Shown here: one piece after another, positions 27,032 through 35,640 of the stretch | Layout: every line of letters begins with the position of its first letter | Numbering within the stretch: position 1 is the stretch's first letter | Source of the DNA: Ornithinimicrobium tianjinense | GTDB taxonomy: Bacteria; Actinomycetota; Actinomycetes; Actinomycetales; Dermatophilaceae | Length of the DNA: 64,000 nucleotides | Assembly (NCBI RefSeq): GCF_014636495.1 | Contig: NZ_BMEM01000001.1 | Coordinates: forward strand, 989,763 to 1,053,762 | Direction of reading: 5' to 3' | Translations under genes and position numbers: made by a program | The notes under the pieces: model-generated | What the model saw: only the letters and a program-made list of their open reading frames with translations | The model's database searches: none | What the model was told of the DNA's origin: nothing

Positions 27032-27943
27032 ATGTTGTCGCCCGAAGCGGATGCGCCCCTCCGAGCTGCTGCGATGACCTGGCTCACCGTACGTTCCAAT
27101 GACGGTGCCGACCCCCTGCCACGCCACGAGCTCGAATCCTTCCACTTCGAGGGTGAAAGGGTGCCCCTCATCGACCGCCAGCGCGGGATCCGGAAGCCTG
27201 CGATCCTCGAAGCGGCCCTGTCCATCATCACTGTCTATCGGGCCGAGGGCACGACCCGCCCATACGAGGATGGCACGGGGTCGGACGGCTTGATCCGTTA
27301 CAAGTGGCGCGGCCTGGACCCCGATCATGCCGAGAACAGAGCGCTGCGCGTTGCGATGGAGCGACGGCTTCCGTTGATCTGGTTTGTCGGGGTTGCTCCT
27401 GGATGGTTCCAGCCCGTCTTCCCGGTGTATGTCGCGGGTGAAGAGCCGCAACTGAACCAGTTCGCTCTTGCGGTGGATGAGGTGTTCGGGCTCGTGGAGC
27501 CGGAGACCCACCTTGAGGCGCAGTTGCGCCGTTACGTCGAGCGCGTGACGAAGCAACGTCTGCATCAGCCCGTGTTCCGGTCGACCGTGCTGCGCGCCTA
27601 CACCGGGCGGTGCGCGGTGTGTGCCTTGGCCCACCGCGATTTGCTGGACGCGGCGCACATCGTGCCGGACTCCCACGAACGAGGTGAGGCGTCCGTCCGC
27701 AACGGACTGGCGCTCTGCAAGCTCCACCACTCCGCGTTCGACAACCGCTACCTGGGCGTCACACCGGACCTGACCGTGCACATCAGGCAGGACATCCTCG
27801 AAGAGCAAGACGGACCCACGCTCCTGCACGGACTGCAGCGCAGGCACGGTCAGAAGCTGATGGTGCTTCCGGGGCCGCGCTCGCAATACCCGAGCAAGGA
27901 GCTGCTGGAGATCACCTATCGACGGTTTCTTGAGCCGGCCTGA
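27032..27943 (+). CDS. HNH endonuclease with N-terminal DNA-recognition-like domain
   Basis: 303 residues. The C-terminal HNH nuclease (about 185-245) has RCAVC, DAAHIVPDSHERGE, NGLALCKLHHSAFDNRYLG, with two zinc-type Cys plus the catalytic His in AAHIVP and the Asn and His of the motif. The N-terminal 170 residues (PLIDRQRGIRKPAILEAALSI, YEDGTGSDGLIRYKWRG) resemble the targeting part of McrA-like, possibly modification-dependent, restriction enzymes; this is from memory. Its ATG follows the intein remnant by a few bases. Convergence with genuine restriction genes downstream supports a defence role. Confidence 0.8.
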   Translation: MLSPEADAPLRAAAMTWLTVRSNDGADPLPRHELESFHFEGERVPLIDRQRGIRKPAILEAALSIITVYRAEGTTRPYEDGTGSDGLIRYKWRGLDPDHAENRALRVAMERRLPLIWFVGVAPGWFQPVFPVYVAGEEPQLNQFALAVDEVFGLVEPETHLEAQLRRYVERVTKQRLHQPVFRSTVLRAYTGRCAVCALAHRDLLDAAHIVPDSHERGEASVRNGLALCKLHHSAFDNRYLGVTPDLTVHIRQDILEEQDGPTLLHGLQRRHGQKLMVLPGPRSQYPSKELLEITYRRFLEPA

Positions 27944-28106
27944 TGGGCTCCGCAGGGTCTGTCGCTGCTCGGTGGCATGGTGCCGGCATGAGGAACAACG
28001 CAAGCAAGTACCAGACGCCAGGGCGTGCCTGGCAGGTTGGCCCGGCGCGCCGACGTAGAGTTGGGCCACCGCAGCGACCGAGCGTTCTCGACCCAGGAGC
28101 CACCCC

Positions 28107-29303
28107 ATGACTGTGCGTATGGCCGGGCTCTTCGCCGGCATCGGGGGCATCGAGCTCGGCCTGCGAGATTCGCTGGGCGACGGCTTGGAGACGACTCTCC
28201 TCTGCGAGTGGTGGGAGCCGGCCAAGCAGGTCCTTGGGGCGCGGTTCCCCGGCGCGCCGCTGCACCCCGACGTTCGAGAGCTCAGTGATCTGCCAGCAGA
28301 TGTCGACCTGGTGGCCGCCGGCTTTCCGTGCACCGACCTGTCGCAGGCGGGCCGGACCGCGGGCATCCGCGGGGAGCAATCCGGACTCGTGAGCCACGTC
28401 TTCGCGATGTTGCGCAAGCGGGTTCGAGCTGGTTTGGCGCTGCCGAATCTGCTCATTGAGAACGTCCCGAACATGCTCAGCCTGGACCGAGGTGAGGCTA
28501 TGGCCTACCTCGTCGAGGAGTTGGAGGCCCTGGGCTATGCGTGGGCCTACCGCGTGGTCGACACCCGGGCGACGGGTCTGCCGCAGCGACGTCGGCGGGT
28601 AATCCTCCTGGCATCGGCGACCCTGGACCCGAAGACAGTTCTGTTCGCCGACGAGGCCGGAGAGCGCCCGCCGGACGCCCTCCGCGATGACGCGTTCGGC
28701 TTCTACTGGACCGAGGGACGCGGTGGCCTCGGTTGGGCCCCGGATGCTGTCCCAACCCTCAAGGGCGGCTCAACCGTCGGCATCGCCTCGCCCCCCGCGA
28801 TCTGGATTCCCGACGCCGCCCCGCAAGCGGCGTTCGTGACCCCGTCGGTGGAGGACGCCGAGATGCTCCAAGGCTTTCCACGAGGCTGGACTGACGTTGA
28901 CTTCGATCTAGCGCCGGCGCGTGCCCATGGCACGCGATGGAAGCTCGTTGGCAATGCTGTCACGACGCGGATCGCTGCATGGGTCGGCGGCCGCTTGGGA
29001 GAGCCGGGTGAGGTTCTGTGTCCGTCTGTGCCTTGGACGGGAGTGCGCTGGCCGACGGCCGCCGCGGGGTATGACGGAGTTCGGGAGCAGATCGCTGCCA
29101 GCGAGTACCCGATTCTTGAGCCCTACCAACACCTCCTTGACATCGTGGATGTAGCAGAAGCGCGGTCACTCAGTCCGCGAGCCATCGCCGGGTTCCACAA
29201 CAGGTTGCGGCGCGGGAACCTCGGAAAGCACCCAGGCTTCCGCGATGCTGTTGCTTCCGCGGACCTCGCGCTGAACCCTCCGACCCTCTTCGCGGTCAGC
29301 TGA
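28107..29303 (+). CDS. DNA (cytosine-5) methyltransferase
   Basis: 398 residues from the ATG at 28107 with CAGGAG upstream. Conserved motifs: I GLFAGIGGIELGL (AdoMet binding), IV GFPCTDLSQAG with the catalytic Cys near residue 75, VI IENVPNM, VIII LPQRRRRV, and X RWKLVGNAVTTRIA. The target-recognition region lies between VIII and X; the C-terminal 100 residues after motif X (EPYQHLLDIVDVAEARSLS...) are an extension not needed for catalysis. It ends 3 bp before the nuclease-like gene, so together they look like a type II restriction-modification pair. Target sequence cannot be read. Confidence 0.95.
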   Translation: MTVRMAGLFAGIGGIELGLRDSLGDGLETTLLCEWWEPAKQVLGARFPGAPLHPDVRELSDLPADVDLVAAGFPCTDLSQAGRTAGIRGEQSGLVSHVFAMLRKRVRAGLALPNLLIENVPNMLSLDRGEAMAYLVEELEALGYAWAYRVVDTRATGLPQRRRRVILLASATLDPKTVLFADEAGERPPDALRDDAFGFYWTEGRGGLGWAPDAVPTLKGGSTVGIASPPAIWIPDAAPQAAFVTPSVEDAEMLQGFPRGWTDVDFDLAPARAHGTRWKLVGNAVTTRIAAWVGGRLGEPGEVLCPSVPWTGVRWPTAAAGYDGVREQIAASEYPILEPYQHLLDIVDVAEARSLSPRAIAGFHNRLRRGNLGKHPGFRDAVASADLALNPPTLFAVS

Positions 29304-29306
29304 TCG

Positions 29307-30161
29307 ATGTACGGTCCACGCATTCTCACGCGCTTCCTTGAGAGGCCCGGCCCCGAAGACAGCGCGGGCCTGCGCTGGCAGTACCACTCGCGCTCGGACC
29401 GGCACAGCAAGGTGGGCAGCTGGGGCGTGGCCCTGGACCTGCTTGCGACGTCTTCGCTTCTCCGTGCGCACGCTGACGAGGGGAAGGTCGTGCTCGGGGT
29501 CAACCACACCATGCGTGACTTTGCTACGGGCCGGAAGAAGGATCTCGACCTCGTTGTCGCCCGTCCTGGTGCTGATGCAACCGGCCGCGCGCGTTCCCTC
29601 CGGAGTCTGGTCGATGAGTACCAGATCCCTCTAACGCCGGAGGAAGAGGGCACGCTGCACGCACTTCCGGACATTCATGTGGCCCCTGTGGGAGCCGTTC
29701 TCATCGCCCTCGAGGCGAAGGCGTGTATGACGGCACACGTCAAGGCGCTCCCGCGTCTCTACGACGAGCTGAACAGTTCGCACCTGTGCGTGCACGGCGC
29801 GAGTTCGCAGGCGTTGGCGATCGCCTACGTCCAGGTCAACCACGCAGACCAGTTCATCTCGTCGAACCCCAAGAATGTGCTCCTGCGCAGTCATGGTGCG
29901 GAACCGGAGCGAACCCAGCACCGGCAGCCTGACGACACGCTCAGGGTGCTAGACAAGCTCACCGAGATCCCGCGCCGTAGCAGCAACAGCGGTCATGGGT
30001 TCGACGCCATCGGCGTTAGCGTACTTGAGTTGGCCAACGACGGTAGCCCTGTCCGACTCGTGGAGCAGTCTCCGGCACCGCAGTCGGGCGACTCCTTCCA
30101 CTACGGCAGCATGATCGTGCGGATGGCCCACGAGTACGACGCCGTCTTTTCACGGATCTGA
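29307..30161 (+). CDS. Putative PD-(D/E)xK restriction endonuclease partner of the C5 methyltransferase
   Basis: 284 residues starting 3 bp after the methyltransferase stop. A plausible PD-(D/E)xK active site is present: Asp in KKDLDLVV (about residue 79), then the E-x-K in VLIALEAKACMTAHVK (about 137-139). The surrounding RWQYHSRSDRHSKVG and YDELNSSH are not from a family I can name. Tight coupling to a cytosine methyltransferase strongly suggests a restriction enzyme. The base composition is lower in GC than core genes. Function is inferred from position and the catalytic pattern. Confidence 0.7.
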   Translation: MYGPRILTRFLERPGPEDSAGLRWQYHSRSDRHSKVGSWGVALDLLATSSLLRAHADEGKVVLGVNHTMRDFATGRKKDLDLVVARPGADATGRARSLRSLVDEYQIPLTPEEEGTLHALPDIHVAPVGAVLIALEAKACMTAHVKALPRLYDELNSSHLCVHGASSQALAIAYVQVNHADQFISSNPKNVLLRSHGAEPERTQHRQPDDTLRVLDKLTEIPRRSSNSGHGFDAIGVSVLELANDGSPVRLVEQSPAPQSGDSFHYGSMIVRMAHEYDAVFSRI

Positions 30162-30243
30162 GTATGATCGAAGTCTGGCTCGCGACACAGAGCGTGATGC
30201 GCGGTATCGTTGGCGGAGTTCGTCTAGCGAAGGGGAAGAACAC

Positions 30244-31509
30244 TTGATCAGGCCAGCCTTGACTCCGGCGGAGGTGTTCACGCCAAGCCGTGCACCCCTG
30301 AGGGAACATAACGTCTACGTATCCCGCGCTGACGCAGAGCGTGAGCTAGATTCCGCCATCAATCAGGGCGACACGCCGCTGATCTTCGGAGAGTTTGGAG
30401 TGGGGAAGACCAGTCTCGCTCTTCACTTCTTTCGTAATGAACGTGATGAAAACAGACTAGTCCACTTCGCGCGACCGGATAAGCAGTCGCTGGATGCCGT
30501 CTTTCGACAGGCTTTGGAACAGATTGGCTATATCGTCGAGACGAGCATGGTTGAGGAACGGGCCGATTCCGCGGATATCGGGCTCAGTGCCGGCCTATGG
30601 TCCGTATTCAAAGCGCGCCTAGGCGCCTCCATGAAGGACTCCGTCGCGACGTCGACCGAACTGTACGTCAAGTCTCCAACCGACGCAGCTGTGCTTGACG
30701 CCCTCGGTCTGCGTCGAATGATTCTTCTGATTGATGAACTGCACCAATCGGATGATGAATTTAGGCGTGACCTGGTTCGCCTTATTAAGACGCTTAGTGA
30801 TCGTGGGGCGGATTATCCTAAGCTTGTCTTGGCGGGAACCAGCGCCCAGCCTGAGTTGCTTGTCAGACTGGATGAAGGTGTGGACCGCCTGGTCCGTGAA
30901 GTTCCCGTACGTCCGCTCACGCGTCACGAATCGGATCAAGTGGTCCGTCGGGGGTTTGGGAAGCTGCAAATAGCCCTGGACGACGTCTTGGTGGACAGAT
31001 TGGTGGGCACTGCCGCAGGGGCCCCTTCTTTGTTGCACACACTCTGCCTTGAGGCGGCAGAACATGTCCGGGGAAGTCACTCCGATTCGCTGAACGACGA
31101 CGCTATAGACGAAGCGATTCAAAAGGTGGTGCAACGGCACTATCATCGACTTACCGAGCGCTATATGAAGGCCACAAACACGACAGGATCAAAGCGCTAT
31201 CGCGAGAAGATACTGCGCGCTTGTGCAGAATCGGATGCTGATTTCATCACAATGGAAATGCTTGTGGAAAAAGTATCCCTATATACGGGCGAATCGGTTC
31301 CGCGAACCAGATTGAGCGAGCCACTGCGCCATCTGAAGTCACCAGACTATGGAGACATCCTTGCGGATGTACCGAGGATTGACGGGGAGGGGCGACACTA
31401 CAACCTTACTGTCTTCCGGGATCCCTCCATGAAGGCGTACGTGCGATTCCTTATGGCGATCGAGGATCAAGGGTATCCCATAAGCATGGCGCAGGACTCG
31501 GGTCGATAG
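30244..31509 (+). CDS. AAA+ / STAND-like ATPase of the restriction island
   Basis: 421 residues from a TTG start at 30244, with GAAGGGG 7-13 bp upstream. Walker A is GEFGVGKTS (about 49-57), Walker B MILLIDELHQ (about 159-168), and the sensor region VLAGTSAQPEL follows, as in AAA_16/Orc-like ATPases. The C-terminal 150 residues are helical (winged-helix-like EKVSLYTGESVPRTRLSEPLRHL). GC content is visibly far below the window average, so it was acquired separately or more recently than its neighbours. It follows the restriction pair by 82 bp. It could be a regulator, a translocase for restriction, or an independent defence ATPase. Confidence 0.8.
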   Translation: MIRPALTPAEVFTPSRAPLREHNVYVSRADAERELDSAINQGDTPLIFGEFGVGKTSLALHFFRNERDENRLVHFARPDKQSLDAVFRQALEQIGYIVETSMVEERADSADIGLSAGLWSVFKARLGASMKDSVATSTELYVKSPTDAAVLDALGLRRMILLIDELHQSDDEFRRDLVRLIKTLSDRGADYPKLVLAGTSAQPELLVRLDEGVDRLVREVPVRPLTRHESDQVVRRGFGKLQIALDDVLVDRLVGTAAGAPSLLHTLCLEAAEHVRGSHSDSLNDDAIDEAIQKVVQRHYHRLTERYMKATNTTGSKRYREKILRACAESDADFITMEMLVEKVSLYTGESVPRTRLSEPLRHLKSPDYGDILADVPRIDGEGRHYNLTVFRDPSMKAYVRFLMAIEDQGYPISMAQDSGR

Positions 31510-32053
31510 GTCTGGCCGCCGGAAATCGTAAGCCGCGCCGGGAGGCTATTCGCCCATTATTTGAGGTGTGTTGATGTGTCGGCTCAGATTCTTGGCTGGA
31601 AGCCTGCAATAAAGAGGAGATGACCTGAGGGGTGGACGGAGTTCGATCGCTACTGTTTCAGCCGCTCTCAACTCCAGCACCTTTCAAGACCCTTCAGCCG
31701 CGGGAGCGCCGATGCTGGGTTGGTGACGTGTACTCGAACTTAGCTGATCTGAACCGGTCGGGGTACGTGGTCGGGCGGGGAGTGGTAAACGGCGTTAGCG
31801 ATGGCGCTAGTTCAGGCAACTGACGCGCGGTCCCTCCGGCCTCGCTACCGAGCGTGCGGTTAGACGAGGGAGTGTTTGGAAGCACATCTGCTGACCCACC
31901 CCGCTCATGTGCCCACTCGGTCTTGGTAAAAACCAACAGACTTGGTACTCGCCGTCCTCCATGGTCGAACCCGAGTATTGTGGCTCTTCGCAGATGAGGG
32001 TGTAGTCGGCGCTGGCGCGTCGGTCCGGAGGTAGGTGTCGAGGTCTTCCGAAG
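31510..32053. other. 544-bp gap with no recognised gene
   Basis: The sequence is of mixed composition and lacks a convincing coding frame. A 63-codon frame at 31632-31823 shows no recognisable protein. An inverted pair (GTCGAGGTCTT near 32037 and AAGACCTCGAC near 32084) straddles the left end of the ISL3 stump and may belong to the IS terminus. Confidence 0.4.
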
Positions 32054-32525
32054 ATGGAGGTTCCTACACGCAGCCATCCGAAAGACCTCGACGTGCCCGA
32101 CGCTACCTTCACGCGCCCCGACCTGACGACCTTCACCCGTCTGGACGGCCTCGGTCTGGAGGTCACGAGCCAGCTGCTCGAGCCCGATCGCGCCGTGCTC
32201 GCCTGCCGGGTGGTCGAGCCGGACGACTGGTGCCGGCGGTGCGGCTGCCAGGGCGTCCCGCGCGACACCGTGACACGGGAGCTGGCGCACGAGCCGTTCG
32301 GGTGGCGCCCCACCACGCTGCTGCTGACCGTGCGCCGCTACCGGTGCACCGAGTGCGCGCACGTGTGGCGTCAGGACACCACTGCCGCGGCCGAGCCACG
32401 GGCCAAGATCTCCCGCGCCGGGCTGCGCTGGGGGCTGGTCGGCATCGTGGTCCAGCACCTGTCCATGGCCCGCGTCGCCGAAGGGCTCGGCGTCTCCTGG
32501 AACACGGCCAACGACGCGGCCTCCG
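32054..32525 (+). mobile_element. ISL3-family transposase, N-terminal fragment
   Basis: About 157 codons remain of a protein usually a little over 400. It has the ISL3 zinc-binding N-terminus (WCRRCGCQG ... YRCTECAHVW), a helix-turn-helix (ARVAEGLGVSWNTANDA) and the preceding GLRWGLVGIVVQHLS. The start may be ATG 32054 or GTG 32093. The frame stops resembling a transposase at about 32525, exactly where a copied fragment of an ADP-ribosylglycohydrolase gene begins, so the DDE catalytic domain is missing and the element is dead. Confidence 0.88.
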
Positions 32526-32796
32526 AGCAGTCCACCGGCGATCGCGGCGACGGTGTCCGTGTCGTGCCCGATCGAGACCGCGGTATGCAGTGCTGCCGCC
32601 ACGTGGTCCGGGCCGGGGTCGGACGGCTGCGTGCGGTGGATCGACGACCACGCGGCCTGGAGCGCGGTGACCGTGAACCCGTTGTCCCTGAAGGACGTGG
32701 GCTCGCGCCTCTCGGCCTCCTCGATGCGCCGCAGCCAGTCGTCGCGGCGCGAGGCGGGCAGCAGGTCCAGCCCGCTGCGCAGGTCGAGCACGCCCT
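32526..32796 (-). pseudogene. 271-bp internal fragment of an ADP-ribosylglycohydrolase gene
   Basis: This segment aligns without gaps to 34702-34972, inside the ADP-ribosylglycohydrolase gene; I count about 19 mismatches in 271 positions. Read on the minus strand it encodes LDLRSGLDLLPASRRDDWLRR to IGHDTDTVAAIAGGLLGG. It has no start, no N-terminal domain, and is cut on its left by the ISL3 stump. The divergence means it is not a very recent copy; it may come from a related genome or an older duplication. No gene is seen in the following 32797-32933. Confidence 0.9.
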
Positions 32797-32933
32797 GGAT
32801 TCCAGACAGCTCCTAAGGCCAGCAGCCCCCGTCCGCGCACTCCGGACCGGCCACGCCACTCTCTAGCGGCCGCGGCGGACGGACTGCCCCGAACGACTAG
32901 GCGACGAGGTCTACGTGCACCTGCACGCGGTCC

Positions 32934-33572
32934 TCAGGCGGCGCTCTCGAGGTGCCGGTCGAGCGCCTCGGTGAGCGTCGCGGCGCGGGAGACCGGTCCG
33001 CCGAGGCGGTGGACGCCGGTGTCGGTGTGCAGCAGCAGGGTGGGGTAGGAGTCGACCCCGAGCCTGCGCAGCTCGCGGAACTCCTGCTGCGCCTCGGCGC
33101 GACTGGCCGGGTCCTTGTAGGCGGCCGCAGTGGCGTCCGGGTCCAGCCCGAGCTCGGTGGCGATGTCGCGGTACACCTGGACGTCGGAGAGGTCGCGGCC
33201 GTCGACGTACCAGGCCCGCTGGAGCGCACCGGCGAGCTCGAGCTCCCGCTCCGGCGCCTGCTTGCGCAGCGCCACGAGCCCGGTCGCGGAGTCGGTGCTG
33301 TCCATCACCCTGATGCCCTCGGCCAGGACCTGCTGGTAGGCGTCGCCGAAGGTCACGCCGGTGAGGTCGGCGATCCGCTCGTTCGCCCCGGGGATGTGGG
33401 GGAAGGCCCCGATGGGCTGGGCGCTGGCTCCGGTGAACAGGCCGCCAGAGAGGACCCGCAGGTCGACCCGGTCGGCGTTCTCGTTGGCGAAGGTGCGCAG
33501 GGCCGGGCCAAAGCCATAGCACCAACCGCAGTAGGCGTCGAAGGCGTAGGTGAGACGGGCGCGGATGCTCAT
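32934..33572 (-). CDS. DsbA-family oxidoreductase (FrnE-like)
   Basis: 212 residues with a thioredoxin fold: YAFDAYCGWCYGFGPAL carries the redox CxxC (CGWC) near residue 15-18, the helical insertion spans about 60-150, and SYPTLLLHTDTG supplies the cis-Pro. No signal peptide, so it is cytoplasmic, as in FrnE/2-hydroxychromene-2-carboxylate isomerase relatives. It is divergent from an AraC-type regulator gene with an 87-bp gap, suggesting that the regulator controls it. Confidence 0.88.
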   Translation of the reverse strand: MSIRARLTYAFDAYCGWCYGFGPALRTFANENADRVDLRVLSGGLFTGASAQPIGAFPHIPGANERIADLTGVTFGDAYQQVLAEGIRVMDSTDSATGLVALRKQAPERELELAGALQRAWYVDGRDLSDVQVYRDIATELGLDPDATAAAYKDPASRAEAQQEFRELRRLGVDSYPTLLLHTDTGVHRLGGPVSRAATLTEALDRHLESAA

Positions 33573-33659
33573 GGATGCTCCTGTGTGGTGGGAATCGGCC
33601 TTGTGTGTTCAAGGCTACGCAGAGGGCCCAGGTCGCACGAGGTATGCTGCGGTCTCGTC

Positions 33660-34553
33660 ATGGTCAAAAACGGACAAGATGGGATCCCCGAGGTCGTCTA
33701 CTCCCCGCCCCTGCCGGGTGCGGCGAGGGTCGAGGTGGTCCCGGTCGCCGAGCTGCACCGGCGGATGAGCCGGCACGAACACTCACCCTGGGCCCAGCGC
33801 CCCGACTTCCACCTCCTGCTCACCGTGGACGAGGGGGTGGTCTGGCACATGGTGGACTTCCACGAGTATGCAGTCGCCGACGGCGCGTGGCTGTGGGTCC
33901 GTCCCGGCCAGGTGCAGCGCTTCGGCGACCTCGAGGGCGCCTCGGGCCGGGTCGTCATGTTCCCTCCGGACACCCTGCCCCCGACCAGTTCCACCGGCAC
34001 GGTGCTCGACGACCCCTTCGGCCCCGTCCTGCTGACCCCCAGCGGCGCCGACGCCCGCGCCATCCGGGAGGCGCTGGACCACCTCTCGGCCGAGTTCGGC
34101 TCCGCGGGTATCCCCGCTCCTGCGCGATCCGCCATCTTGCGCCACCTGCTCGCCGTGCTCGTGCTCCGTCTGACCAACTTGTCAGCGCCGGTAGGAACGC
34201 CGCGCGGGGACCACGCGGAAGCCTTCCTACGGTTCCGCGACGCGGTCGAGCAGGGCTTCGCGGAGCACCGGGACGTCGCCCACTACGCCTGGCGCCTCGG
34301 GTACTCCCAGCGCACCCTGACGCGAGCGGTGGTCGCGGCGGTCGGCGTCGGCGCCAAGGAGTTCATCGACCGACGGGTGGTCCTCGAGGCCAAGCGGCTC
34401 CTCGCCCACACCGACGACCCGGCAGCCAGCGTCGCCGCCAGGCTCGGCTTCCCCGACGCCAGCAACTTCGTCAAGTACTTCGCCCTGCGGGCCGGCCTCA
34501 CCCCGACCCGCTTCCGGCAGCAGTTCCGATCCGGCACCACCCCGCGTCCCTGA
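33660..34553 (+). CDS. AraC-family transcriptional regulator
   Basis: 297 residues from the ATG at 33660. An N-terminal cupin-like sensing domain (FHLLLTVDEGVVWHMVDFHEYAVADGAWLWVRPGQVQRF) precedes a C-terminal AraC HTH pair (VAHYAWRLGYSQRTLTRAV, then ASVAARLGFPDASNFVKYFALRAGLTPTRFR). It is divergent from dsbA-like. Its last 327 bp lie antisense to the extended 3' end of the ADP-ribosylglycohydrolase frame. Confidence 0.9.
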   Translation: MVKNGQDGIPEVVYSPPLPGAARVEVVPVAELHRRMSRHEHSPWAQRPDFHLLLTVDEGVVWHMVDFHEYAVADGAWLWVRPGQVQRFGDLEGASGRVVMFPPDTLPPTSSTGTVLDDPFGPVLLTPSGADARAIREALDHLSAEFGSAGIPAPARSAILRHLLAVLVLRLTNLSAPVGTPRGDHAEAFLRFRDAVEQGFAEHRDVAHYAWRLGYSQRTLTRAVVAAVGVGAKEFIDRRVVLEAKRLLAHTDDPAASVAARLGFPDASNFVKYFALRAGLTPTRFRQQFRSGTTPRP

Positions 34554-35552
34554 CCAGGGGGCGTAGGCCGCTGCGTCCCCCACCCCCCGGCGGGCGGTGA
34601 GCACAGCGAGGCGCACCAGGTCGTGGCTGCGCAGTCCCGGCCAGCCATGGACCCGCCGGGTCCAGCGGGCGGGGAGCCCGGACACGCCATACCGCGCACC
34701 CAGCAGTCCACCGGCGATCGCTGCGACGGTGTCGGTGTCGTGACCGATGGCGATCGCCGCGTGCAGGGCGGCCGCCACGTGGTCCGGACCGGGTTCGGAC
34801 GGCTGCGTGTGGTGGGTCGAGGACCACGCGGCCTGGAGCGCGGTGACCGTGAACCCGTTGTCCCTGAAGGACGTGGGCTCGCGCGTCTCGGCCTCCTCGA
34901 TCCGCCGCAGCCAGTCGTCGCGGCGCGCGGCGGGCAGCAGGTCCAGCCCGCTGCGCAGGTCGAGCACGCCCTCGGTCACGGCCACCCGGACCGCCTCGGA
35001 CCAGAGCACGCACGAGTCGCCCGCCAGCGGGTCCCAGTGCGTCAGCTCGGCGATCGCCCGTGCGGCGCCGGCCGTGGCGTCGCGGTCGTCGAGCCGGTGC
35101 AGCCCGACCACGGCGGTGCGCATGAGCGCGCCGTTGCCGGCCGTCCGGCCGGTCCGCTCGTGCAGGCCGCGCGAGGCCTCGACCATCGCGGTCCTCGTGG
35201 GTATGCCGTGCGTGCGCCGGCGGGTGCGCCCCAGCACCGAGCTCGTCTGCGCGCCGATGTCGGCGGGGCCGTCGGCGTGCCAGCGGAGGAAGCCGTCGGC
35301 GACGGCCTCGAGCGCCGCGTCGTCGACGGCCGCGCCGGTCGCGAGCACCTCGGCGACGCAGACCGCCATCTGCGTGTCGTCCGACCACTCGCCCGGGGCG
35401 TAGTTGCCGAGGCCGCCGCCGCTCATCTGCGGTCCGGTGCTCGCGTCGAAGCGGGCGGTGCCGAACTCATAGGGGACGCCGAGCGCGTCACCGACGGCCT
35501 GGCCGAGGAGGACGCCGGCGGCGCGGTCGGTCTGCGCGGGGGAGAGCTGCAT
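34227..35552 (-). CDS. ADP-ribosylglycohydrolase (DraG-like) with aberrant 3' extension
   Basis: 441 codons as an open frame, longer than the usual 300-340. The DraG-type core is clear: GQAVGDALGVPYEF near the N-terminus, WSDDTQMAVCVAE (metal-binding ST/DD motif), GNGALMRTA and HDTDTVAAIAGGLLGA with metal-ligand Asp residues. The family removes ADP-ribose from proteins or hydrolyses related compounds with Mg2+. After about residue 310 the sequence turns low-complexity Gly/Glu/Asp-rich and is exactly antisense to the AraC gene, so the native end is probably lost and the true stop displaced. It is divergent from an NrtR-like gene, which may regulate it. Confidence 0.85.
   Translation of the reverse strand: MQLSPAQTDRAAGVLLGQAVGDALGVPYEFGTARFDASTGPQMSGGGLGNYAPGEWSDDTQMAVCVAEVLATGAAVDDAALEAVADGFLRWHADGPADIGAQTSSVLGRTRRRTHGIPTRTAMVEASRGLHERTGRTAGNGALMRTAVVGLHRLDDRDATAGAARAIAELTHWDPLAGDSCVLWSEAVRVAVTEGVLDLRSGLDLLPAARRDDWLRRIEEAETREPTSFRDNGFTVTALQAAWSSTHHTQPSEPGPDHVAAALHAAIAIGHDTDTVAAIAGGLLGARYGVSGLPARWTRRVHGWPGLRSHDLVRLAVLTARRGVGDAAAYAPWSGTRGGAGSELLPEAGRGEAGPQGEVLDEVAGVGEAEPGGDAGCRVVGVGEEPLGLEDHPSVDELLGADADRRDHRSRQGALGVPEAPGVVGDVPVLREALLDRVAEP
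34702..34972. repeat. Parent copy of the 271-bp segment duplicated at 32526-32796
   Basis: Collinear, gap-free, same orientation as 32526-32796, about 93% identical by my count. The two copies bracket the dsbA-like/araC pair. Confidence 0.9.
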
Positions 35553-35571
35553 GGGTGACTCCTTCTGTTGC

Positions 35572-35621
35572 TGTCACTCTGACACTAAACCCTCGCACCG
35601 ACATACCTGTCAAGAGGACAG
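35572..35621. promoter_or_regulatory. Two candidate NrtR operator dyads
   Basis: TGTCA-CTC-TGACA (35572-35584) and CTGTC-AAGAG-GACAG (35607-35621) are perfect dyads, centres 36 bp apart, in the 88-bp gap between the divergent ADP-ribosylglycohydrolase and NUDIX genes. Both share TGTC/GACA half-sites. Confidence 0.55.
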
Positions 35622-35640
35622 AAAAGGCTAGTGTGGGGCC

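Noticed and set aside
31632..31823. 63-codon frame between the AAA+ ATPase and the ISL3 stump
   Set aside because: No ribosome site, no homology recognised, unlikely codon use.
34623..35558. Plus-strand frame opposite the ADP-ribosylglycohydrolase gene
   Set aside because: Antisense; the minus strand carries conserved DraG motifs.
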